From assembly GCA_026874595.1 (NCBI GenBank), contig CM049307.1, forward strand, positions 33,088,862 through 33,152,861: a DNA stretch of 64,000 nucleotides, read 5' to 3'. A program made the translations under genes and the position numbers. The notes under the pieces are model-generated. The model saw only the letters and a list, made by a program, of their open reading frames with translations. It ran no database searches and was not told where the DNA came from. Below are positions 48,349 through 60,000 of this stretch, in pieces (the stretch's first letter is position 1; each line of letters opens with the position of its first letter). Source of the DNA: Sipunculus nudus (taxonomy: Eukaryota; Annelida; Sipuncula; Golfingiida; Sipunculidae).

Positions 48349-50319
48349 GATTGAGATTCAGCCTGGAACTTCAACTATTATTCATTTGATGAGATATAGG
48401 ATTCATTATTTTCAGTATCTAATAAGAGTATAAATCCTGTGACATCTTAAGAATAACATCCCAGAGGTAGACTTATAAACTTGATGTATACATGACTGAT
48501 ATTTTAACGTTTTAAAATTACTTTTATCTAATTTTTATCATATTTTTAATGTCTCGAATGAATATATATATGGATCAACCATTGCCCTGCAGTACCCTCT
48601 GGCTACTTTTGACGTCATCATTTTGGAGAATTAGCTTATGAAGAATCGATTAGGTTTGGGTGTGGGTCTGGCTCATGATCCGGATAAAACCTAACATTAA
48701 TCAGCTTATTTTGTTTTATGATGAATCTGTTATTCAGTGTATGGATGGCTTCCTGCATGCATGAAGTAAAGACTGCAAAGGAAATTAATCTGTTTTATCA
48801 AGAGTATGAAAGGCTTCCTGCATGCAGGAATTCAAGACTGCAAAGGAACTGCGGCTTCCGTTTTGTTCAACATGATCATAGTGATGTACACCAGTAGTTG
48901 AGAGTGAGGGTACGGATGCTTGAGGGACCGGCACAGGTGGTTGCTGGGAGGAATTATGTGGAAAGGAGGGGTGCTGGTGGGTTTCTTCAGCGATCCTTCT
49001 GCTCTGCTCCAGTTGCATATATGTGTTCCATATATGGTCTTCCATGTACAGCTGGTATGACTTCGGGAAACTGGCCATTTTTTCTCCAATCATCATGTAA
49101 AAGCTACCAGCTTTCTTTGTGGCTGAAATTTCTCCCTCCAGGCGCTTTATTCTGTGTGTGTCCTCTTCATAATCATCCTCTATTCTCTCAATCAGTTGTT
49201 GCATTGTTGTTCTTTTTCTTTTCTGTTGTTTTCCTTTTTTGTCAGAGGAGCTGGTTGATAAACATGCCGTTAGCCTTTTGTGCGAACCTCCTTGTGTTCT
49301 GAAATGTAAGAATTAGAAAACTAATAAGTAAAGAAAAATTTGCTTTGTTTTAATATTTTCTCGATGGATCAAATAATTATTATAACTATTTCAGATTTCT
49401 GGCTACTGGAGAAAGCTATGTTTCCCTTGCTGCACAGTATAGGGTCGGGGTCACGACCATCAGTCGCTTGGTACCAGAAGTGTGCACTGCCATATGGAAC
49501 AAAATGGGAGAAGCTTTCATGAAGATGCCACAAACGGAGCATGAATGGCAAATTGTTGCTCAGCAGTTCAAGCAAAAGTGGGACTTCCCACACTGTGTGG
49601 GAGCAGTGGACGGTAAACATATTGTCATCAGATCTCCCAGTAACAGTGGTTCTATGTACTATAATTACAAGGGTACATTTTCAATCATGCTTTTAGCTCT
49701 TGTGGATGCGTGTGGCAGATTTCTATATGTCGACATCGGGGCATATGGCCGGCAGTCAGATTCTGGGGTGTTAATGAATAGCAGCCTTGGTAAAGCACTT
49801 GCACCCCCCAATGCCCTAAATATACCACGGGCCGACTCCATTGAAGGAGCAGAACATATCGGGCCTCTGCCTTACGTTGTTCTTGGGGACGAGGCCTTTC
49901 CTTTGCAGGAACATATCATGAGACCGTTCCCCAGGAGACAGTGTGACCTTAACCAGGATGCGTACAACTATCGGCACTGTCGGGCAAGGCGCATTGTGGA
50001 ATGCGCATTTGGCATTCTTGCCACGAGATGGCGTGTTTTCTACAGCAGGATGGCCATTTCTCCAGAAAACGTTAAAACTGTAGTGCAGGCAGCCGTCATA
50101 CTACACAACATGTTACAAGCTGAAACAAGCCCAGGACCTGAATATGAGGAGATGATGAAGGGTTACCAGCCTGATAAAGTCAAGGGATTTAAAGGTGTAC
50201 CCGGTTTCGGCACCAGAGGTTCCACAGTTGCTGTGGATGTAAGGAACAGATTCACTGCTTTGTTTAACGAGTTTCCCTTGCCTTGGCAAACAGCTTACAT
50301 ACAAAAAGGACTTTATTAA
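46356..50319 (+). CDS. PIF/Harbinger transposase (DDE nuclease), two exons, 413 aa
   Basis: Exon 1 is 46356-46672 and exon 2 is 49395-50319. Donor AAG|GTAACG and acceptor TTTCAG|A join in phase 2 to give ICVRFLATGESY, the arrangement usual in this family. The N-terminal 100 residues are basic, with a helical segment MSAEKLEEILGFVG that resembles the family's helix-turn-helix approach. The nuclease core shows VGAVDGKHI (Asp about 178), VVLGDEAFPL (Asp about 271) and RRIVECAFGILATRWRVF (Glu about 308), a complete DDE triad. The enzyme cuts and joins transposon ends at TWA targets and needs the partner protein for nuclear entry and end binding. The alternative upstream ATG at 46221 would translate terminal-repeat DNA, so 46356 is preferred. 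AATAAA lies at 50457. The 2.7-kb intron contains the last exon of the partner gene on the other strand. Confidence 0.9.
47668..47705 (-). repeat. Family B end fragment in the Harbinger intron
   Basis: TTAGCTCAGCTGACTGTAAG followed by TCATCTGAGCTATAT matches the terminal sequence of the B copies at 33175-33208 in reverse. Only the tip is present. Confidence 0.6.
48158..48202. repeat. TA microsatellite beside a C-run
   Basis: (TA)n followed by CCCAAAGTGCG and a C-run at 48215-48228. Confidence 0.9.
48310..48342. repeat. TA microsatellite
   Basis: Expanded within the second copy of the duplicated intron block; the first copy has only a short tract at 46746-46762. Confidence 0.9.
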
Positions 50320-50772
50320 GCTGCAGTCTGAATATGTATTTGACAAACTCACTCATCCCCGGGTCCAGTCAAGCTGGAGAGGTTGTCGTCCGACTCATCT
50401 GGCGGTGAATTGTCCTCAGGAGTCATCTGTACATTAAAGTTGGAAACCGTGCTGCAAATAAAATAAAAAAAATCATTTTATATTTTTATCAGTATGTTTA
50501 ATGGGGGGAAAATATGAAGAGGGATACAGTGTGTGTGTGAGGCTGTGTGCGTGTCCCATGCATGTCTGGTGTTATGATGCCGGTGCTTAATCCCTGTTGA
50601 TTGTTTATTTCGCCATCACCTTACTCTCACTATACATGTGGTTGTCACTGAAGGTGCGTTCTATTGTGCACGCTTTCTCCTGAAAAAGATAGAGCTCATA
50701 TATTCCGATACCGCCGTGACAACCTCCATGTCCGTTAATTTAGCCGGCACTCAAATTTGTCTAGCTATAACC

Positions 50773-50834
<62 letters not shown>

Positions 50835-51990
50835 CTGTGTGACACATCTGATATATATTCCAATAAAAAATCTTTTAAAAAATAAGGTATAATGTTTAAG
50901 TACATGTATATTTAAATATTATTCTCTAAATATCGGGGGGGATGATTTCATTGACCATTCCCGATTGCTAAAAAGTACCCCATTCTCTCTCTCCCCCCCC
51001 CCCCCCCCCCTCCTTATTGATGCCCCTGAGTTTTGCACTCAAAACTTTCATTGCATATTATAAACACTAGTGTACCTTCCTTCTGTAGAACATTGGGATA
51101 AAAATTGGAGGCGATCCCAAAAGGGACCCTTGTTCAAGTATGCGGCCTCTGAACCACTCCGCTGTAACTCTTTCAGTTTTTTCTTGATGGTGCTGAAATA
51201 ATCTTTAAGATTTTTCCATTTGGTCCTTGCCATTTCCCCTGAAAAAAAAGAAATAATAAACTTGTGGTTGTTTTAATCAGATCAGTACGTTGTTGTCTAC
51301 AACAGGAACCACAATCATGTGTGATACGAAGGAATATTTTTATATATAAATTATCATGATTGTTCAGACATGTTAAGCACAGAGGTCGCAAATCGAACTG
51401 AAGGATCAGGGGTGGGCAGTGTTTTAAATATACCCAAAATGTTAACTTGATATATATATTTGAATTTATTTTATTATTATAATCTCATATATACCTTTGA
51501 TATAATATAAATATGGTTAACCTTTACTCGCCATGTAAACTAGTCTTCCCATATAAATTGTAAATTGTGAACAGGAAAATTGGAGGAATCTATTGAGAAA
51601 TAGGCCTCTATAGACCTGTTATAGGACACTATCCCAAATGCACAGCTCATATGCAACTATACATGCATGGGAAGATACAGAGACTAACTTAAGTTGACTA
51701 AAACCGAACATTTTTACATGATGATATATTTGTTAAATGATTAATAAATATGAAGCTTTTCTCAGTCGGTCCATGACAACAAATTAATGAATGAAGATGA
51801 AGTATGCATCTTTTAAAAATGAAGGGGGGGGGGGGGGGGGTGATGGGGTATTTGGGGCACATCCGGGGGGGGGGGGCAATAATAAAAAGGAAAAACATAA
51901 AGAGTAACAGTATTCCTAAGTACAGTTAGTTTTTTCTCCTGTACAGGACTGTAATGGACCAACCCCTCCCCAAATCAACCCCATGAGTGC

Positions 51991-52045
<55 letters not shown>

Positions 52046-52705
52046 CATGTATGTCTATTATTGCCCCCCTCAACCCCCATGAACATTTCGCTACGCCGCC
52101 AATGCATTTTGTATTGCCCCCCCCCCCCCCCTTTCGCGCGGACCAGATGTTATTTTTGTTTGTGAACGTAGGGCTACCGATGATGCGATAGACCTACAAG
52201 TTATATGTTAGACTTTGGGGATTATGATGAACTTTTCATTGTGTAGCTTTAATATTTTATTAATATTTTTTTAATAGTAATCTATGCATGCAAGATATAC
52301 AATATAGCCCAACCTTATACAAGTTATAATTTCTTATAGGCCTAAGCCCTACTATACGGTGCGAATTTTGTTGACTTTAGGCTTATTTTAGTTTGTATAG
52401 GCCTATTTATTATGAGGCCTATGCCTATTAATTATACTTTACTGTTTTAAATAAACTTTGGACAGTAGCCTATTGACTATTGTAGTATTTTCTTATTGAC
52501 AGTAATACCAGTAGGCCTACTTACAATCCAGCCCCTCCACGTCCATTTCTCTGGCTATCCTTGTCCAGGTTTTTTGTGCCAGGACCTTGTTTCTATGATC
52601 CTTCATTTTAGGATCATATAGCCATGGATTCCTCTCCACCAAGTCAATCAGACTTTCCTGCTGAGCCTGTGTCAGCTTCACGACCTGTTTTATTTGGCTT
52701 GTCAT
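48785..52705 (-). CDS. Harbinger MADF-domain DNA-binding partner, four exons, 318 aa
   Basis: Exons are 52705-52525, 51238-51076, 50451-50353 and 49298-48785. Each boundary has GT/AG (GATT|GTAAGT, AAG|GTACAC, GATGA|GTGAGT; acceptors TTTCAG, TTGCAG, TTTCAG), and phases 1, 2, 2 keep the frame open. Residues about 15-95 form a MADF/Myb-SANT-like domain: LIDLVERNPWLYDP, VLAQKTWTRIARE, then MARTKWKNLKDYFSTIKKKL. An acidic linker (PEDNSPPDESDDN) follows, then a basic nuclear-localisation-like stretch (KKGKQQKRKR), a helical segment LIERIEDDYEEDTHRIKRLE and a Pro/Gln-rich tail. In characterised Harbinger elements such a protein binds subterminal repeats and carries the transposase into the nucleus; that role is inferred here. 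Intron 3 contains the whole second transposase exon on the opposite strand. Confidence 0.85.
50776..50831. repeat. TA microsatellite
   Basis: Long (TA)n between the transposase gene and exon 2 of the partner gene. Confidence 0.9.
51993..52036. repeat. TA microsatellite
   Basis: (TA)n in intron 1 of the partner gene, flanked by C-runs. Confidence 0.9.
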
Positions 52706-52816
52706 GTTGCTGGAGGACGGGGAATCCCTGGTTAAAACACGTCATGCAAGGGGGATTCCGCGTTTCCGCGCGCGTTTCTTCTCACATGGAAAAGCTGAAT
52801 TCCGCGCGTTTTTTTC

Positions 52817-52849
52817 CGCGCGCGGAAACGCGATCATGGAAAAGGGGCC
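52817..52849 (-). repeat. Harbinger right terminal inverted repeat
   Basis: Inverted match to 46092-46124, followed by TAA. Subterminal CGCGTTTCCGCGCGCG copies start near 52759. Confidence 0.85.
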
Positions 52850-53157
52850 TAACACTGAGAATATTTGGTGGAACTAATAAAAAAATGAAAATGTATTATC
52901 CAAAGTTCATCTCCACCAAATTTGGTTCTTTTATCACAATCTGAACAATTCTTCTGTATTTTGCCGTTAACCGCTGCACTATAGGCATTTAGCAACTTAT
53001 GACGAGTCATCTAGTTTAAAGCAGGTTACTTGTAAGATGGTAACATTGCTTGCTTTGCTTACCGGACAGCGTTTACAAACTTTGCGAATGTTAGATATTA
53101 ATGATATATTGTTTCATGAAAGTTCATGTATATTAAAAGTAGGGGCTTTGCTAACAA

Positions 53158-54442
53158 GTGACCCATGGGTCATGACGCTCAGCCGACTGACATGTTGACA
53201 ATATGTATTTGCACAGACAACTAATTAAGGTAATGTAGGTGGCATCATTGTTCATGCATATTAGCTTAAGTTCATCAAGACCCATAGGCACAACAAATCT
53301 GATGACAAACAAACCGGCTTTTCATGAGCAATTTGTGTGTATTTTGCATTATTTCTAGGGTGCTCAAACATACCCCAAAACTCTGAGAATATAGTTCAAT
53401 GTGACCCAATTTCAGGTTTCTGGGGAGAACTTTTGAGGAACTCTCAGGATGTCAAGTTAGAAGATTCTGGGCTCAAAGGTTATGATTTGTGCCCTACTTT
53501 GGTATCAAATTTTTAATTATTCTGAGGGGTCCAGATGACCGCATCTTTTGAGGTCTCAAAAATAGATAAAAAAATAGTAAAAAATCGAAAAAAAATTACA
53601 GTTGGCACCACCAGTCTGCAGAAACTGATGAAAAACTTCATGATGAATATCCATGCAAAGAATCATGGTGATCAATGCATTAGTTGTTCAGATACTTGCG
53701 CTTTTGTATCAAATTTTCCATTATTCAGGGGGGTAGGAGCCCCATAGCTCAAAGAATATGGGTAACAGAGACCTTATTCCTCGTTTCCACAGAGACTTCT
53801 CACGGGCCTCCCTGCATATCAAGAGAGAAGATTCTAGGTCCAGTCCTTAGGATTTGTGCCCTGTTAACAGATGACTGCATCTTAAGAGGTCTCAAAAATA
53901 GAGAAAAAAAAATCGTGAAAATCGAAAAAAAATACAGGCGGCGCCACCAGTCTGCAGAAACTGATGAAACATTCCATGACCAATATCCATGCTAACTATC
54001 ATGGTTATCAATGCATCAGTTGTTCATATACCCGTTGTTCAGATAGGCCTACTAGTTGTTCAGTGACCTAATTTTGTTTCCAATGAGACTTTTCATGGCC
54101 CCCTTGCATATTAAGAGAGAAGATTCTAGGTCCAGTTGTTAGGATTTGTGCCCTGTTAAAGGATGACCGCATCTATTATGGTCTCAAAAATAGAGATAAA
54201 AATTCGTGAAAATCGAAAAAAATACAGGCGGCGCCACCAATCTGCAGAAACTGATGAAACATTCCATGACCAATATCCATGCAAAAAATCATGGTTATCA
54301 ATGCATTAGTTGTTCAGATACTAGTATTTTTCATGGACCTCCCTGGATGTCAAGTTAGAATATTCCAGGTCCAGCGGTTGGCCGGACGGACGACAGACAA
54401 AGAGTGATCGCTATAGCTCTGACTTACAGTCAGCTGAGCGAA
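53158..54442 (+). mobile_element. Repeat family B, copy 3
   Basis: Shares the opening ACCCATGGGTCATGACGCTC with the copy at 31148. It has the same phrases in the same order (AACATACCCCAAAACTCTGA, TTTGTGCCCTGTTAACAG, CAGGCGGCGCCACCAGTCTG twice) and the closing TTACAGTCAGCTGAGC. It lacks the LINE insertion of the other copy. Non-coding. Confidence 0.75.
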
Positions 54443-57018
54443 AAAAATTGCTGGCCATTTTACGCCATAGCGTCTCGGGTTTAAGGTTCCACTTTCCTAG
54501 AAATGTAATCAGTACGTAAAAAGATGATTGGTTCAGAGTCGAGGCCTACACAATGATGATGACTTTTTTTCTCACGTTTCGATTGCTTCAAAATTAAGTA
54601 TACTTAAATGACAAGACTTCTTTTCTCTCAAGTTTGAATTGGTTCAGAATTTTTTGGATTGGTCTCGAATTAAGTATAAACAATGGTTTATTTTTTTTCT
54701 CAGGTTCGGATTGGTCAAGAATCACACAGGAATGACAAAACGACCCGTTCTGGATTAGTTCAGAATTTGCATTCCATGATTTGTTGAATGATAGTTGCAA
54801 TTTCCGTTATATCATCGTAATATCATTGCAATTAAATTGCCATGCTCTCACAGGCACTCACGTGGACGGCTCAAACAGCAGGGACTCCCAGATTGTAAAA
54901 AAAGGAAAAAAACTTTGTTAATTTTACATTTTAATATGACTTGTCTTCTACCTGTACATAATTACAGAATACACAATAAATGCGACCCTGAAAGACAAAA
55001 ACGACACGTTATTAGGCAATAAATATTTTCAATTGTAGTGCTCACTATCGCTACACTACAGATTACAACAGTCATTTGTGAATAAATACAGGCTTCTGTT
55101 TACCGAGAGAAGCTCATACCGTAACACAACATCAATTGACAAGAGGTAGCATGATCTTCTGATGTCACAGCAACTGGAACTGGTCAGGACGACGACCCAA
55201 TGACCATCCACGCTGTCCTGGAAGCACTCTATCCGGAAACATCTGTAGACCTGGCGAACCATCCTGGGGACCTGGAACTTGCTGGAAACCTGTAAACACT
55301 ACCAGATGGGACAGACGCCCAACTGACGACTTCACCTTTACTGCATGTTAACTTGGATCGGGGATTATTAGGACACTGCGAACAGCCATTTTGCTCAAAC
55401 AATGGTATAACAGAAACTTGCGTTAGTCCAGAAAACAGCAGATTATATCTGGCAAAAGGCTGACTAAAACAACGGATCTGTATCCTACGAGCCTTCATGG
55501 ACGGACCACGCTGAACGATTCCTCTGGACGACTTGGCTGGTTCCTTCCGGCGAAAATCCTGTACTCTCTCTGGGTCTGATGACCTGTACTCTTGACAGCC
55601 TGAAAATTTTAATCATAAACCTTGCGAACAAATAATTTCTTGGATCCGCCTAAGATTGCACTGGAGATCTCAAAATAATTTAGACTAGTCCATCTGATAA
55701 CCTCCAGCCTCCGAATTTCAATAAGTCATTCAACCATTATAGGTTCTTGATTATACCTCATGGCAAGACATTTACCCACTTTACACTAAGAACGAAACTG
55801 TCTGATATATTTCAATGTCCGGTTTACTTCAAACTTAATACACCGACGCGACAGGTTCCTCCCACGTTTCTTCCTCGGCCTGATAATCTGGACTTCCGTT
55901 TGCCTGAAAACTCCCCTTATACATCTAGTACATAAACAATTTGCTTGACATCCTCGGGACGTAGAATAATTTTGTGTCTTTCTGAGACAGCATTCCTCTA
56001 GCATCAGCATTTGAATAACTAACGGCGCATTCATCGCGTATTCTTAATTAATATCACAGGTGGCGTTGCTAATGACTTCGTCAGAATAGTCTTGCACATA
56101 TTAATACAATTCTTCAGTACAACCCATAATGACATAACTGGGTCAAACCATGTGAAAATTCTTCTAATTCATTTCGGCAGCGCACTGAATAAAAAGGGAT
56201 GGATTGCCGATGAAAATGCTTTCGGAATTGCTATAATTCTAACTTCTTTGATGATTTGAGCGGCAGAACTTGACTGGGGCTATTTATCAGCAAATAGGGA
56301 AATTGTCTCTGAAACAAAACTAAAATACACAATGTCAGCCCCTGACGTAGTTTGGTTGTCCATTCTTTTACACAGTTCACTCAACATCTACAAACACGAA
56401 CCCGGAATATCAATCCTCTGCGTGTATTTCCTTTGGTCGTCTCGTGGTGTTATTGGAGGAATAAACCTTATGCCTACTGAATATTGTATTTGGCCCACAT
56501 CTGCTGCTCTTCGTTTTGAACAAGTTTTTTTTTTCCAATAAATACGGGGGCCCTGACGAATTCACATTTAAAGGCTTCCCACTTTTAGACACGAGGATTC
56601 TTTAAGAACTCTCTTTTACCTACAGAAGGTACCATCATCATCATTTCGGATCTGGCACACTGGCTGTTGGCGTTTTGTTGACTCCCTAAATTAACTAAAC
56701 GATACTATCAATCGATTTTGATATCGGCAGTATTTCCTAACAGCTCTTCTCCTTCCTCATTACAGTTCTTTGTGCGATAATATACATCCTTGTTTCTGTC
56801 ACTCTTGAATGTCCGTAGGCTGAACGGTTGATCACTTTCTGGACCACCATACATGTGACCAGCCTCGTTACCCCACAAGGAATGCAGCTGTTCCCCCATG
56901 TGCCCCCCTCAAGAAGGGGCCGCAACATGGAAGAAAGCTGCATCATCAATGACAGACAAAATGAGGAAAAGAAAAGAAAGAAACATGATATTTGATGGAT
57001 GATGAGAAACAGACGAGA
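54443..57018. other. Region downstream of the LENG8-like gene, nothing firm
   Basis: 54520-54780 has loosely repeated phrases (GGATTGGTTCAGAAT-like, with TTTTTCTCAGGTT). Frames at 55229-55498, 55786-56034 and 56332-56541 are weak. A minus-strand frame at 56708-56899 (starting MGEQLHSLWGNEAGHMYGG) looks somewhat protein-like but lies just past the LENG8 stop, so 3' untranslated sequence is the simpler reading. No polyadenylation signal was fixed. Confidence 0.35.
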
Positions 57019-60000
57019 TCACTTGGCTTGAACTGCAGCCGAACTGGCCTTGCAATCTACATTCTGCTTGTTGGCGGACAAAGTAACCCCCATCTTGGTA
57101 AGGAATTCATGGCAGTCGTCCACAGATACAAAGGCCAGCTCTTTCTGAATGAATTCCACAGGGACTGTGGGGCGATATCTGAGGTAAACAAGTACAACAC
57201 ATGTACATAACATGTTCAAAACATTACACAACATGTAGAACCATTGATCTAGGTTCAGAAAGGTGGCACTTGCCGTTTTCTGATGGCCTTGTCCTGAAAA
57301 TGCAAAACAATTTACCGGTCTCAATCTTCTGTGATACCTGTAAATATTTCCTTACCTTTTTCCTGTTGTTTGGTCACCCACGTCTGTTATTCTTTATAGC
57401 ATACATGTGTAGTATTAACAACATTAATACACAGTTGACCTTAGACTGTACAGGTAGTGAATATATAATTTTTTAAAGTATTCATGAACCCATGATACTC
57501 ACCAAAGCTGCTTAAAAAGAGGGGATAATTGACAATGTCTAAAATCATTTATAAGATAACCATTATATAAATACATTAATACTATATTGATCATAATTAA
57601 CTTTAAAAGAAGTGCAATGATGAAAGTGAATTTGTGACAGGGACTTAATGCAAGTCAATATGAAGAAATTTTTGAAAGCACAGGCACTTTCCCTGTTTAG
57701 GTTACAAACAAAAAGTTAGAATTAATATAAATTTGAGTCAAACTCATTGGCAAATTCCATTTTACCACACTTGAACATAAAGGAAGGGCAAATATATATA
57801 TTTATGAGAGATGGAAATGAAGAGGTGCCTCTATAAATACATACGATTTTACAATAGCTTTCAATGCAGAAGTCCTTTCTCGTTCAATGAACCAGTCTAT
57901 CAAATATCCTGACATTCTTGGAGAGTCATTATACAACTGAAAGAATTTGTGATAATTGTTCAAGGCTAAGGATGATCTGACAGCCAGAGCATGTTTAATA
58001 CATTCGTCATCCTGTTCTTGAGGTGTTAGATGTGTCAGAACAGTGGTCATATCTGATGAAAAAGTCAAGGTCTGTTAACAAGTGAATATACCCTAACCTG
58101 TTCATGAAATCACAAGCAGTAATGCAGCACTACTATCATTACATGAGATCATAAAATAAAGTACGCTTACAAAATATAGAGCATTTCTACTTTGACCTGT
58201 AAATGCAGAATCTTGACAATTTTTCGCAAGGACTGAACTCATTATTTTTACAATGCTTTCTTAGCATTGAAAAGCTTATAACAATAAGCATTACTCAGCT
58301 AAAAAATTTTTGTTGTTGTTTTGTATGTTAGCTGAAAACATGATTATATTTCATCAACTTAACTTATTAACTAAAGACTTATACAAAAAGGTAAAAACTC
58401 CAACAAATATTTTGTCACATTGCAGTATTTGTAATTCAGAAAACCTGAAACAATTATTGGTTCAATTGAGAAATGTGGCGAAAAGTCCAGAATACATAAT
58501 GCACAAAATTCAAGACTGTTGGATTAATGATCATGGTATATATTACAGACAATAAAAAGGATACCCAGTGAATTTTTTGTGAATAGGTAATATAGAATTC
58601 TGTATGCTGTAAACTCCAACTGGTTTCCTGTGTTGCCCTCTGCGAACAGAAGCTTGAGCTGGGTTTGGCACTGGTTAAATTCCTCATGGTCTCCCTGTAA
58701 AAAGAGTCTTAGCATCAGAACTATCACCATAGCTCACCTTGAAAACCTGTATGCTGTGTAATATTTTTTATGATTAAAATCATGGATTATTACCATCAAT
58801 TGCCAATTTACAAGTGCCAGGAAGTATTTGACAAAAAACGGTGAAAGAAATCTACAGTTCACACTAAATTACAAATTAAATGTCAGAAAAAATCTGCCAT
58901 GTTTAATGTTAGAGTGCACAGTAGGGTTTATTGTAGGGTGTACAGGTCATATGCCAAAAATCCTGATTTATGTCATGCTGCTATATTTATAATTTTTTGG
59001 TGATAACTCTTAACCTTACTAAAGAATTCAAGGAATTAATTTAAATAATTGTGTGCTCACCTTCTCTAATGCCACTCTTGCATGGGTTTCGTACACTTTG
59101 ACCGTGAACTGATCCCTCACACACTGGATCTGAAAACAGGATGAAGAAATTATGTCATATCACTTCATCAATGGAACACTTGATCTTAACAGCAATAAAA
59201 AGAGAGATCAATCAAAATAAAGAAATACCCAACACATTTTATAGAACCAGGGTTTTATTCCATTATCTTCAAGGTCTGCAAATTTTTTCATCCCAGAAAC
59301 ACCATCGCACTTAAACTTGAAACAGTAACATTTCTGTACTCACTGTCAGATCTTGACGTATAGACTTGAGCTGTTCACATGTGTAATGGTAATCTTGTTT
59401 ATTCTTCCATGCTGATATAACCACACTCAAAGATTTTTTCAATACTGCCACAGGCCGCACAGAGGACGGATCTGGTGCCTGTAATTATTAATGAGAAATA
59501 AATCATGAACATACTCAAAAACAATCAAACAAAACAAATACTAATTTTTTTTTTATCTTGAACCTATCAAGTACAATTCTGATATCATCTACCCAAATAA
59601 ATGGTACATTTTGCTTGAAAGCTAACCAACACAATTTACTTCCATAATCTGATATTCTTGATATTCTCCACTGGAAAATAGTTTATATATGTATATATAA
59701 TAAGGCTGCAATGTCTGGAGTTGCCATGTATTGTTCTTATTCTCCTTTCATTTCCATGTAAGGCATACTTACACTAGTAAGCCTAAGATATGGTTTCTCT
59801 AGATTTTGACAAGTTCCAACAATTGTGTACTGGCTCCAGTCAAGATCTTCATCACTGTCATTCTGCAAGTAAAATACATTTTTTTAATAAGTTTACCACG
59901 GCACCCTCAGAACCAGTGCCTGATCTTGTTCTGATAATTCATACTTATACAATCTTACAATAACACATGAGCATGCAAGGTAAGTGCAGTCAGTTGTTAA

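Larger units (their letters stand above)
46668..48470 (+). repeat. Triplicated segment inside the transposase intron
   Basis: GGTAACGTACCCTTAATATA at the exon 1 donor recurs near 46869. The following block (ATAGGAACCTAAATGTAATA to GTGACATCTTAAG) at 46698-46860 recurs at 48262-48455 with an expanded TA tract. The 5' splice site is therefore inside a duplicated unit. Confidence 0.75.
46092..52849 (+). mobile_element. Complete PIF/Harbinger DNA transposon, 6.76 kb
   Basis: Left end GGGCCCTTTTCCATGATCGC and right end (reverse) GGCCCCTTTTCCATGATCGC match over about 33 bp with one or two mismatches. TAA flanks both ends (46089-46091 and 52850-52852), the 3-bp target duplication expected for this superfamily. 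It carries both hallmark genes, each open across all exons: a DDE transposase on the plus strand and a MADF/Myb-type protein on the minus strand. Subterminal regions are packed with CGCGCGCGGAA palindromes. Introns hold TA microsatellites, C/G runs, an internal triplication and a family B scrap. Intact ends, duplication and frames suggest recent, possibly continuing, activity. Confidence 0.9.

Noticed and set aside
48147-48374. Frame with Tyr-Ile runs
   Set aside because: Translation of TA microsatellites.
51983-52191. Plus- and minus-strand Tyr-Ile-rich frames
   Set aside because: Translation of the (TA)n tract within an intron of the MADF gene.
55056-56541. Short frames suggesting a gene downstream of LENG8
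   Set aside because: They alternate strands, lack splice logic and have no recognisable motif.
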